Positions 33,550-41,430 of a stretch of 64,000 bases of DNA are shown here, in pieces. The position numbers were made by a program, and so were the translations under genes. The stretch's first letter is position 1. Every line of letters starts with the position of its first letter. This DNA is from Syntrophomonadaceae bacterium. Lineage in GTDB: Bacteria; Bacillota; Syntrophomonadia; Syntrophomonadales; DTU052. Location: assembly GCA_012729505.1 (NCBI GenBank), contig JAAYDA010000072.1:1-64000 (forward strand). The letters run 5' to 3'. A model generated the notes under the pieces. That model searched no databases, was not told the DNA's origin, and saw only the letters and a program-made list of their open reading frames with translations.

Positions 33550-34185
33550 TCAGAGGTAAGGCATTAAACTCACCTGATGGTAGCTGTCTGCCGTGAGAAA
33601 TTCCTGCATCCCCGGATGTTGGCGGTACTCATCAATGAGCTTCAGCATGCTTCGGTCGTATCCGGTCAAACCAGTTCCGGCCATAAGCAGCCCCTCCTGC
33701 TCCAAAAAATGGTAGAGAGCCGCAATACCCGTTATGACCACAGAATAAATCATTTCCTCAGTTTCCCCCAGTAAGTCCGTACAGAGGTAAAAGCGACAAA
33801 TCAGGGAACGTTGCGGATAAATCTGACAGAGCCGGTCATTCAGAAAAACACACGGTCCATAGCGCAACCGCAATATCCCGGCATGCAGACTCGCCTGATC
33901 AAACCATCGGACCAATGACTCAGCCGATGACAACCCGGTTTCGGCACAAATGGCCTTGAAGCAAATCATATCTGGAATGACAAATGCCGAATTGCAGCAG
34001 TTGTTTAAACAGCCTTTGCAGGAATCACTTCCGGAAGCATATTTTTTTGCCACCTCCGGACTATCCGACAACGGCTCCCACACCCTGAGCAAATCAGCCA
34101 GAGTAGCATTATCATTCACCACTCTTACCCCTAGACCTAATGTGCCATTTTCAATCCTTTTATATACTTGGACTCGCTCTGTCAT
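33550..34185 (-). CDS. YkgJ-family cysteine-cluster protein
   Basis: The 211-residue protein has eight or more cysteines, in particular SCKGCLNNCCN near residues 54-64, YGPCVFLNDRLCQIYPQRSLIC about 50-75 residues later, and RFYLC. This is the CxxxCC...C...C pattern of the YkgJ/UPF0153 family of zinc- or iron-sulfur-binding proteins. Its function is not established. The stop codon lies 28 bp upstream of the preferred echA start, so it appears to be the gene immediately before echA on the same transcript. A role in assembling or protecting hydrogenase metal centres is only an inference. Confidence 0.8.
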   Translation of the reverse strand: MTERVQVYKRIENGTLGLGVRVVNDNATLADLLRVWEPLSDSPEVAKKYASGSDSCKGCLNNCCNSAFVIPDMICFKAICAETGLSSAESLVRWFDQASLHAGILRLRYGPCVFLNDRLCQIYPQRSLICRFYLCTDLLGETEEMIYSVVITGIAALYHFLEQEGLLMAGTGLTGYDRSMLKLIDEYRQHPGMQEFLTADSYHQVSLMPYL

Positions 34186-34240
34186 GCAATATGTCCAAGG
34201 TGGCAGACGAATGCTCGTCCCCGCCTGTAAGCCTCTCTTA

Positions 34241-34828
34241 TTATTTCCACACTACATTTTCACGGACTACATGGGCCGGGTTGCCGGCTACCATAACTCC
34301 GGGAGGAACATCCCGGGTCACTACCGCATTATTGGCAACAACAGCGCCATCACCAACCGAAACCCCCTTGAGAATTACCGCCCGGCATCCAATCCACACA
34401 TGATCTCCGATCAACACCGGTGCCACACGTATTTCAGGTTCCTCATCCCCATAGCCTATTTGGTAAGAAGAGCTGTCCATTATAAGGGTATGCCAGGATA
34501 TTGAGCAGTCCTTCCCAATGCGGACCTCTTGCTGAGAAAGGATCAAGGCGCCGTTAGCCAGATATGAATTGTCTCCGATGTAAAGACTGGAACCACGGGA
34601 CAGCCATAACTTCACGTCCCGGTCAATTATCACTCCATTACCCACAAAGATCCTGGAGTTACTATCCTTGGAAATCGCCCGATGATTACGGGCCCAAAGG
34701 CCCTCCCCACATTGATCCAACTGTCGCCGTATCATCCAAGTGGCATATCGATCATAGAGGCTCCTTCTCAACCTACTCCCCCCCAGCAGGCCATCTAAAT
34801 GACAACCAAGCACAGCTGCCCGGTTCAT
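34241..34828 (-). CDS. Left-handed beta-helix (hexapeptide) acyltransferase
   Basis: The 195-residue protein has hexapeptide repeats from about residue 65 onwards and ends in IGDHVWIGCRAVILKGVSVG and NNAVVTRDVPPGVMVAGNPA, the acetyl-CoA-binding end of LacA/Maa/wall-polysaccharide acetyltransferases. A histidine in SWHTLIMDSS is the probable catalytic base. The first 60 residues are basic and helical. Its ATG overlaps the rnhA stop (ATGA). The acceptor is unknown; the three-histidine site of gamma carbonic anhydrases is absent. Confidence 0.85.
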   Translation of the reverse strand: MNRAAVLGCHLDGLLGGSRLRRSLYDRYATWMIRRQLDQCGEGLWARNHRAISKDSNSRIFVGNGVIIDRDVKLWLSRGSSLYIGDNSYLANGALILSQQEVRIGKDCSISWHTLIMDSSSYQIGYGDEEPEIRVAPVLIGDHVWIGCRAVILKGVSVGDGAVVANNAVVTRDVPPGVMVAGNPAHVVRENVVWK

Positions 34829-35295
34829 TCCGACGAATTTTCCCGAAGATCCTTAATAGCTTGGCGCGCCAATAAGTCACAGCGCTCGTTCCATTTGACA
34901 CCCTTGTGTCCGGGAACCTTGATCATCGTCACTCGATTCAGTCCAATAAGTCTGCGCAATTCCTTCCACAGATCCTGATTGGCCACCGGCTTTTTTCCGG
35001 CAGTAATCCAGCCATTCTTACTCCAATTCTGTAACCAGCCCTTTTCCAAGGCATTAACAATATAAGCGCTGTCCGAATAAACCCGTACTTCCCAATTCTT
35101 AACCGTTAGTGCCTTCAATCCTTGTACAACCGCAGTAAGCTCCATGCGCTGATTAGTTGTATCCGGCTCCGCCCCCGAGATTTCCTTAACCTTGTCTTTG
35201 TACAGCAAGACTGCCGCCCAGCCCCCAGGCCCCGGATTTCCAGAACAAGCCCCATCCGTATATATTTCAACCTCCCGGTGTGACAAGTTACTCAT
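34825..35295 (-). CDS. rnhA: Ribonuclease HI
   Basis: The 156-residue enzyme cuts the RNA strand of RNA-DNA hybrids. All four catalytic carboxylates are in their motifs: YTDGACSGNPGPGGW, QRMELTAVVQGL, VYSDSAYIVN and NERCDLLARQAI. The ATG at 35295 is preferred; it overlaps the comFB stop (ATGAGTAA) so translation is probably coupled, which explains the weak ribosome site. The open frame continues upstream inside comFB. Downstream it overlaps the acyltransferase by ATGA. Confidence 0.95.
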   Translation of the reverse strand: MSNLSHREVEIYTDGACSGNPGPGGWAAVLLYKDKVKEISGAEPDTTNQRMELTAVVQGLKALTVKNWEVRVYSDSAYIVNALEKGWLQNWSKNGWITAGKKPVANQDLWKELRRLIGLNRVTMIKVPGHKGVKWNERCDLLARQAIKDLRENSSE

Positions 35296-35554
35296 GCCGG
35301 GGCTGCCTGCTAACCCGCTCAACCGCCAGAGTCAAAGCAGTAATTACATCCAGAGAATATTGAGTCTCCAGACACTGTGCCTTTGATATTATCTCACCTT
35401 TATGAGTGGTTGCGTATTTAGGTTTTAATTGATTCAGAGCAAAAGCCGCAATATCATCCCGGCACTTTTCACATTGACAGGAATCAGGGTATTCCCTCAA
35501 CACCCGCTCAATACTATCAGACACCATCTTCTCCATAACATTAAAAACCCCCAT
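35288..35554 (-). CDS. ComFB-family late competence protein
   Basis: The 88-residue protein matches ComFB: an N-terminal helix ending in the cysteine motif CQCEKCRDDIAAFALNQLKP, then YATTHKGE and a C-terminal helical segment. The cysteines probably bind zinc. In Bacillus, comFB lies between comFA and comFC but its role is unclear, and neither partner is here. ATG 35554 follows GGGGAG at short spacing. It is the first gene of a run that continues through rnhA towards the hydrogenase genes. Confidence 0.85.
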   Translation of the reverse strand: MGVFNVMEKMVSDSIERVLREYPDSCQCEKCRDDIAAFALNQLKPKYATTHKGEIISKAQCLETQYSLDVITALTLAVERVSRQPRHE

Positions 35555-35711
35555 CAAGCTCCCCCCTTTGAGAAATACGGTTCAAATACTAACAAGCAAC
35601 ACCCCCACAGGTTAGAACTCTAGTGAACCCGAATCATTACTCAAACAGTATTTTTTCATTCCTTCGATAATACAGGACCGTATCCCTTTAAATCCGGTAA
35701 CTCTTCGCCTG

Positions 35712-35847
35712 ATAAAGTAAGACTTGATTCAGGTGGAGTTTTGACTCCATCTGAATCTTAGTCGCACGGATCCAGGGACTTAACTGCCCTTGGGCACCCG
35801 CCGCCTATAGAGGCGGGGGTCTTAGGGCAGATTAGTCATCGGATAAA
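35712..35847. repeat. 136-bp structured repeat, copy 2
   Basis: This is the second copy of the element at 27679-27814, in the same orientation and with one mismatch. It lies in the intergenic space between the FmdB gene and comFB, whose own promoter must be within 35555-35711. Its right end touches the left arm of the terminator hairpin at 35846. Both hairpins described for copy 1 are preserved, including their G-U pairs. Confidence 0.85.
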
Positions 35848-35899
35848 TAAAGGGAGACTCGAAGCCCTATTTTTCTGCTGCTTCTTGTCTCCCTTTATT
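35846..35899. terminator. Bidirectional hairpin downstream of the FmdB gene
   Basis: A perfect 13-bp inverted repeat (35846-35858 with 35887-35899) contains AAATAAAGGGAGAC-type arms, so the 3' arm itself ends in CCCTTTATTT on the minus strand and CCCTTTATTATT on the plus strand. It lies 14 bp beyond the FmdB stop codon and probably terminates it. Confidence 0.65.
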
Positions 35900-35912
35900 A
35901 TTAGTCCTGATT

Positions 35913-36215
35913 CTATAGCCCTTCGGCAATCTTGGCGTCAGTTTTTTCTGACTCTCCAACGAATGAGGCAATATCACCATCTGCCAAAGCCTGACCTTCT
36001 GCCTGGCGTTCTTTGTTGATTTTACGAGCTATATCCTTCTGTTTGTTGTCGGTGGAATAGAAGCCGCTGCCTTTAAAGATGATAGCTACATTTTTGCTGA
36101 TCAGCCTATTAACCGGACCGCCGCATTCCGGACATGCTTCGAGAGGTGGATCCGAGATTTTCTGAAATTTATCAAACCGTCCGCAATTTTTACATTCATA
36201 ATCATAAGTAGGCAT
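35913..36215 (-). CDS. FmdB-family zinc ribbon protein
   Basis: The 100-residue protein has the FmdB putative regulatory zinc ribbon at its N terminus (MPTYDYECKNCGRFDKFQ, then CPECGGPVNRLIS) with two CxxC pairs, followed by an IIFKGSGFYSTD stretch and a helical acidic tail. Family members often accompany formate dehydrogenase, amidase or hydrogenase genes, but their function is not settled. A GAGGAG site precedes the ATG. The upstream 192 bp contain a CTGTGAAA/TTTCACAG inverted repeat near 36241-36280 in the presumed leader. Confidence 0.85.
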   Translation of the reverse strand: MPTYDYECKNCGRFDKFQKISDPPLEACPECGGPVNRLISKNVAIIFKGSGFYSTDNKQKDIARKINKERQAEGQALADGDIASFVGESEKTDAKIAEGL

Positions 36216-36407
36216 ATATTACATCTCCTCTTTTAAAAGAACTGTGAAAAAACCCGGTTGATCTTCAGGCACTTTCACAGCCCTTTTGCAGTAAACTCAT
36301 CTATTAATTTTCAAACCATTGCCCATTGCTGTCAAGTCTTTTCTTGCAGCGGAAGCCAAATCTCTGCTAAAGTATGTGTGCCTCCCGCCCAGTCACAAAA
36401 TGCACTG

Positions 36408-37115
36408 TCATCCCAAATACACGATCAGGGCCATGACACCATTCCAAACTCCATGTGCCAGCCAGGGAGCATATATATTACCAGTGCGCTCATAAATGTA
36501 GGTCAGCCCCATTCCCCCCAGGGCCAGAGGAATCATGCGCCAAAGATCCCAGTGGAGCATTCCAAAAAACAGGCCTGCAAATACTATACCCCAGGTCACC
36601 CCCAATTGTTTTCGTATGACCGGGTAAACCATGCCACGAAAAAACACCTCCTCCACCAGAGGTGCCAAAACAGAGCCAAGCACCAGCAAAGCCACCAAAT
36701 CACCCATATTAACAATTTCACGAATAGCAGTCTCGAAAGGTTGAGGCTCCAGCTCGGGAACGAAAAACTGCACAATAACCCCCACTGCTATCACAATCCC
36801 TAATAAACCAAGCCCACCCCCAACTCCCCAGGCCAAAACAGATTTAATCCGCCCGGCTCTGAATCCAACCTGAGCAAATCCCGATCGGGTCATTAACAAT
36901 ACTACGCCAATGGCGGCAAAAAAAATAAAGAAATACACGACATAATTTATCACGAACGAAGCCACCCAACCGGAAGGTGCTGCTCCCAGATAAACCAGAT
37001 ATGCGAAAAGATCCGAGCCATAGCCGGCAGTGAGTGCTTGCAATCCCATCACTGCCAGCGGAATCAATAATATATGAGGCCAACCCCAGCGAGGATTTTC
37101 ACCCGGAAACTCCAA
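36408..37115 (-). CDS. CPBP-family intramembrane glutamic endopeptidase
   Basis: The 235-residue polytopic protein (about seven helices) has the CPBP/CAAX-protease motifs EEVFFRGMVYP near residue 168, FFGMLHWD around 200 and a final HGVWNGV motif. These are the glutamates and histidines of the Rce1-like active site. Bacterial members cleave prenylated or bacteriocin-related peptides, or are of unknown role. The start is probably TTG 37115 with a G-rich site upstream. It stands alone. Confidence 0.87.
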   Translation of the reverse strand: MEFPGENPRWGWPHILLIPLAVMGLQALTAGYGSDLFAYLVYLGAAPSGWVASFVINYVVYFFIFFAAIGVVLLMTRSGFAQVGFRAGRIKSVLAWGVGGGLGLLGIVIAVGVIVQFFVPELEPQPFETAIREIVNMGDLVALLVLGSVLAPLVEEVFFRGMVYPVIRKQLGVTWGIVFAGLFFGMLHWDLWRMIPLALGGMGLTYIYERTGNIYAPWLAHGVWNGVMALIVYLG

Positions 37116-37263
37116 ACCATCCGCCCCCTTGCCAGCCAGGCTGCTTCAATACTCTATGTCAATTCAGATTAACAGATTCGGATTTGGTTAGGTAGTCTAA
37201 AAATTACCTGCTCATTCCCATCCTCCCTGAATGATCACCGTTTTGCCAACTGCATAAATTAAT

Positions 37264-38523
37264 TTAATCATTCATGAATACTATTATGCCATTGGCAATG
37301 CCTGATGCTGCACGGTCGATAAAATCTTGGTCTTGCAATAGGGCTTCTTCTGTGGGATTGCTTATAAAAGCTACCTCGACTAACGCCGAAGGCATCAACG
37401 TATTTCGCAATACTGATAAGTTTTTTTCCTTCACTCCACGGTTATTGCTTAACAGGGCGGAAACCAGTTCTGTCTGTATGGCGTTAGCTAACTTAGCCCT
37501 TTCACCACGTTGAGCAAACAGATCCGGATTACTTGCCGGAGCATAGAAATAGGTTTCAATTCCAGATACAGAGGATAGTTCACTGGCATTATTATGTATT
37601 GATACAAAAAGGCCGGCATTTAACCTGTTAGCAATCTTGCTGCGTTCTTCAAGGCTCAGAAAAATATCATCTGTACGGGTAAAGACCGCCGTAATGCCTT
37701 GTTGCTTAAGTAATTCGCCCACCCGCCGGGTTATTTCCAGGTTAACATCTTTTTCCTTAAGGATTTTTCCGCACGCACCCGGGTCAAGTCCTCCGTGTCC
37801 CGCATCCAGAACCACTATTCTTTCCTGGGGTTGAGGCTCGGGCTCAGGTGTATCCTCCTCAGAACCTGCTGCAACCAGCCACGCTGCCAGCCAGCCCGTT
37901 CGGCCCCCACGGCTAACCTGAAACCAGCCATCCTGCTCTGCCAGGACTTCAAATATTTCACCTGCGCCGGCACAATCTATGATTGCTGTAAGCGTGGAAG
38001 GTCCATTACGAATATTAACCCGGTTAACATTTACTTTTACCTCAGCCGGCTTGTCAACTGAAGCGTTGTCTATATGTATCGTCTTGGTTGTGTCGTTCCA
38101 GCTGACTCTGCCACCAAAAGCTTCACCAACAAAACGCAACGGCGCTAACGTTCGATTATTTACTATTTTAGAAGGGACATCCAGATAATACGGATTGCCA
38201 TTTACTATGGCCGTACTGGAATCAACGGGCAAAATAACTGTAATAGCTCCTTTGCTGGCAGTAACCACACGGCTGGTATCATCCCAGTAAACATCTGCTC
38301 CCATAGCTTCAAATATACTCCGCAATGGAACCATGGTACGGGAATTTTCAATAATCGGTGAGACTTCAAAATCCAGTTTATTACCATTGAGGAAAACCCG
38401 GGGGGAGCCTGACCCGGTAGCCGCGGAAGCAGTAAACAACCCCGGTCCAATAAATAAGGATAAAATTATCAGTAAAATGAGGAATCGGTGTTGGTTGATA
38501 GATAAGCTGCTAATGTTATTCAT
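37264..38523 (-). CDS. N-acetylmuramoyl-L-alanine amidase with copper amine oxidase-like and SH3 domains
   Basis: The 419-residue secreted hydrolase begins with a signal peptide (about residues 13-35). Next come a copper amine oxidase N-terminal-like domain (about 40-150; two copies of the R-TMVPLRSIFEA/NRTLAPLRFVGEA type motif), a bacterial SH3 domain (about 165-218) and an Amidase_3 catalytic domain (about 235-417). Zinc ligands are H in VLDAGHGG, E in KDVNLEITR and H in SIHNNAS, and the catalytic glutamate is in ALVEVAFISN. It cleaves the lactyl-alanine bond of peptidoglycan and probably acts in cell separation or spore development. Confidence 0.92.
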   Translation of the reverse strand: MNNISSLSINQHRFLILLIILSLFIGPGLFTASAATGSGSPRVFLNGNKLDFEVSPIIENSRTMVPLRSIFEAMGADVYWDDTSRVVTASKGAITVILPVDSSTAIVNGNPYYLDVPSKIVNNRTLAPLRFVGEAFGGRVSWNDTTKTIHIDNASVDKPAEVKVNVNRVNIRNGPSTLTAIIDCAGAGEIFEVLAEQDGWFQVSRGGRTGWLAAWLVAAGSEEDTPEPEPQPQERIVVLDAGHGGLDPGACGKILKEKDVNLEITRRVGELLKQQGITAVFTRTDDIFLSLEERSKIANRLNAGLFVSIHNNASELSSVSGIETYFYAPASNPDLFAQRGERAKLANAIQTELVSALLSNNRGVKEKNLSVLRNTLMPSALVEVAFISNPTEEALLQDQDFIDRAASGIANGIIVFMND

Positions 38524-38684
38524 AACTTTCCTTAATATGTAGCAAATACGTTATTCTTCGCTTATTCGGCAAAAAATAGCTGTGTCCTGCCTTGAGAAAT
38601 GTGGTAATTCAAGGAAAAGACCAGGAGTACCCGGTTTAAAGGCCAACCCCAGAAGCCTCAGATTCGCACAAATAATAGTGGGCA

Positions 38685-40646
38685 TCAACTGAGATTAACC
38701 GATTCACATTTGGCCAGGTAGTCTAATACTACCTTCACATAGGTGGAATGAGACCAGGTTAGGGGACAGACCGAAAGGGCATCTCCGGAATAAGGATTGA
38801 GCTGCTCAGGCAAAAGGTTGCCCGGTCTGGCATGACCGGCAACCCAATCAATCAAGTAATATGCTCTCGCCAGGTTTTCAGCACCACCTAGGGCGATATG
38901 CCAATCAGCCAGCCACAGAGTAGTAATTATCCAAGGATTGCCTGGAACGTTTTCAATGTCATCACTCACCCGGTAGTAATAATCCCCAATGTAGCGGGCC
39001 AACCCGCCCACTTCCGTCCTGCACCAGAGATGGGCTTCAATCGCCTGCATAGTACGGCAGATTCGCACATCATTGGCCGAGAAAGCTCCAAAGGCGAACA
39101 GACCATACATACTGGCATCAAGAACCGAATCCTGTACCAGCTTCCCTCTTTCGTCCCAAAACAGTCCCCGTACAAACCGCCCCAAGCCGGGATGATAAAG
39201 GTGACGAACCATCCCTTCCCGGATCTCAGCCGCCACATTTTCACACAGAAGTGCCATTTCCTCATCCCGGGCGGTTCGAGCCATATCCGCACCGAGAATT
39301 AAGGCTCCATACACAGCACCACAGGTAAAGGCCGTAATGCCCCGTCTTTCCTCCCATAAATCCCAGCTGGGCCCTACCAGGCCAGTCTCCTGGTCCAGAT
39401 ACCCGGTCATAAAATTGAGAGCGGGCCGAATCAGCTGTCTGTACAGCTCTCTCACCAATTCTGCATCATTATATAATTGGTAATGCCGCCCCAAGGCCCA
39501 CAACACCAGCGCTGTCTCATCTTCCTGAATCGGGACAATCTCCTCCCCTTCAATAACCATGGGATGCCAAGTACAGCCCGGGCTCCCATCCGGATTATAA
39601 CGCTGGAGAAAATACCCCTCTTCACTTATAACTTTCGCACAAAAAGAATAAATCCGCCGTGCTTCCTCAGGATAACCGGCCATGTCCAGGCCATGAGCTA
39701 CCATAGCACCATCCCGCGGCCAAAAATACATATAGTGGTCCCGGGCCACCAGGAAATTATCAGCATCCGAACTGGCCATTACAGCTCCACTGCGATCCAT
39801 ACTACTCCGCATCGTAAAAAGACTGCTTTTGTAAAGCCCCACCTGTCGCGGCGAAAGATTGCCAAAATCCCGGCGAGCCCGCATAATCCAGGAACGATAA
39901 TGGCGGATCCTTCTCTCCAGCCACTCTTCCGGATCTTTAGTCAAAAAGCGACGATTAGCCTCACGAACCTCAGTCAGCCCAAAGCCGGCAGTGAGCCAGA
40001 AGTAGACTTCACTTTCCCCCAATGCCCCCAATTCCAGAGGCAGACCAATAGCGCTGTCTACTGATCCGTCTGCAATTGGGTTCAAAGAAAGGCAGCCATC
40101 CTCCGCATCCTTGAATGTTCCTTCCCTGCCCTTATAACGCTTAATCCCGGTAGAATATTGGTCAACACCTCCGAATTTAGTCCTGCAGTTAACCAAAAGA
40201 TAACATCCTTTTTTATAATGACAAACTCCCCCGGTCCTGGGATCATAGAAGGCCGAATCCCCCGCCTCGATACCCCGGATAGAAAAATCCTGATAAAAAA
40301 TAATCTGAAGATTACGGGCATATGGGCGCAGATTGCGAACCACAATCTTTTTTAAGTACAGATCTTCAGCTGAATGCAGGGCATCATTTATTATTACTTC
40401 CAACCCCAATTCATTATTGACGGCCCGATTACGGGTTACGGAAGTATCAGGTACATAATCCAGTTTCTTTTCCCAATCGGGAGAAAATATCCAGCTCATT
40501 CGCTGATCCGCAAAAAAGCCAAAATTAGTATGATTGGCATCACCATGGTTTTCGAAGCCGCCATAAGGCCAGTAAAGGTCCCGAAGACTCAGATTCTCAT
40601 CAAAATTTAATAACATAACACCATTGCCCAAAATAATATCTCTCAT
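38685..40646 (-). CDS. Glycoside hydrolase family 15 (glucoamylase/trehalase-type) protein
   Basis: The 653-residue protein has an N-terminal beta-sandwich (LYWPYGGFENHGDANHTNFG near the start) and a GH15 (alpha/alpha)6 barrel with YFWPRDGAMVAHGLDMAGYP, followed by WDLWEERRGITAFTCG, where the first catalytic glutamate of the family lies. It has no signal peptide, so it acts inside the cell on alpha-glucans, oligosaccharides or trehalose. A GAGGAG site precedes the ATG. It is divergent from the DUF4912 and GH57 branching-type genes, which together suggest glycogen or maltooligosaccharide metabolism. Confidence 0.88.
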   Translation of the reverse strand: MRDIILGNGVMLLNFDENLSLRDLYWPYGGFENHGDANHTNFGFFADQRMSWIFSPDWEKKLDYVPDTSVTRNRAVNNELGLEVIINDALHSAEDLYLKKIVVRNLRPYARNLQIIFYQDFSIRGIEAGDSAFYDPRTGGVCHYKKGCYLLVNCRTKFGGVDQYSTGIKRYKGREGTFKDAEDGCLSLNPIADGSVDSAIGLPLELGALGESEVYFWLTAGFGLTEVREANRRFLTKDPEEWLERRIRHYRSWIMRARRDFGNLSPRQVGLYKSSLFTMRSSMDRSGAVMASSDADNFLVARDHYMYFWPRDGAMVAHGLDMAGYPEEARRIYSFCAKVISEEGYFLQRYNPDGSPGCTWHPMVIEGEEIVPIQEDETALVLWALGRHYQLYNDAELVRELYRQLIRPALNFMTGYLDQETGLVGPSWDLWEERRGITAFTCGAVYGALILGADMARTARDEEMALLCENVAAEIREGMVRHLYHPGLGRFVRGLFWDERGKLVQDSVLDASMYGLFAFGAFSANDVRICRTMQAIEAHLWCRTEVGGLARYIGDYYYRVSDDIENVPGNPWIITTLWLADWHIALGGAENLARAYYLIDWVAGHARPGNLLPEQLNPYSGDALSVCPLTWSHSTYVKVVLDYLAKCESVNLS

Positions 40647-40745
40647 TGTTGGCTCCTCGCAAATTAATCTTCAGATTGGGGAATAATATCCGCGGAATCA
40701 TTATTCCACGTTCAACTCTGTTTTATCAGCATAAAGGAGGAAACC

Positions 40746-41369
40746 ATGATCATTATGTTGTACATCGCCGCATTAATTTTGGGGCTGGTATTCCTGGCAA
40801 TACTATACTGGAAGGACATATTCAGCACAAAGAATCCGATTCCCCGTAAAATTTTAGACTTCGAAACCGCCGAGGAAATTATGCCCCCGGAATTCAACCC
40901 TCCAAAGCAGGGTCCTCCCCAGCTGCCTGATTGTTACGAAGAAACTCGATTGGTTCTTTTAGTTCGTGATCCGGAATGGCTATTCGCCTACTGGGATATC
41001 GATGGGAATCACTGGCATCAATTGACTGCCGGCCTGGGAGAAAACATCTCTCCCGACAACCTCACCCTTCGAGTTTACGAAATAGCCAATAATATGGACT
41101 ATTTCGATATCAAAGTAGGAGGCCTCAGCCGGGACTGGCATATTCGGGTGGGTAAAAGCAATACCCCTTTTTACTGCCAACTGGGCATCAAGACTTGTGA
41201 CCGCTTTATTCCGATTGCCATTTCTAATACGGTGGTAACTCCCCGGAATCAGATATCAGCCTCTTCCGACGAAGAATGGATGCTGGTCAGCGATAATGAA
41301 CAACGACTTCTGAAACGAATCGGCCAATTTCCTCTTGATCTTAGTTCTCCGCTTAACTGGGGTGAATAA
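40746..41369 (+). CDS. DUF4912-domain protein with membrane anchor
   Basis: The 207-residue protein has one N-terminal membrane segment (about residues 3-20) and a DUF4912 domain, seen in LVLLVRDPEWLFAYWDID and VYEIANNMDYFDIKVGG. The fold resembles carbohydrate-binding or SH2-like beta domains, but no function is proven. The ATG at 40746 has AAAGGAGG at 7 bases. It lies 49 bp upstream of the GH57 gene on the same strand and is repeatedly found beside alpha-glucan genes, so it may help place or bind glucan. Confidence 0.8.
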   Translation: MIIMLYIAALILGLVFLAILYWKDIFSTKNPIPRKILDFETAEEIMPPEFNPPKQGPPQLPDCYEETRLVLLVRDPEWLFAYWDIDGNHWHQLTAGLGENISPDNLTLRVYEIANNMDYFDIKVGGLSRDWHIRVGKSNTPFYCQLGIKTCDRFIPIAISNTVVTPRNQISASSDEEWMLVSDNEQRLLKRIGQFPLDLSSPLNWGE

Positions 41370-41430
41370 TTCAGAAGGATATTTACTGAAATAAAGCATT
41401 TACAAAAAAGCAAAGGAGTTGGGAAGGAAT

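Noticed and set aside
34241-34828. Gamma carbonic anhydrase-like subunit of the hydrogenase complex
   Set aside because: The three zinc-binding histidines of that family are absent and the C terminus matches acyltransferases.
38898-40064. Plus-strand open frames opposite the GH15 gene
   Set aside because: They are antisense shadows of a well-supported gene, without ribosome sites or family motifs.
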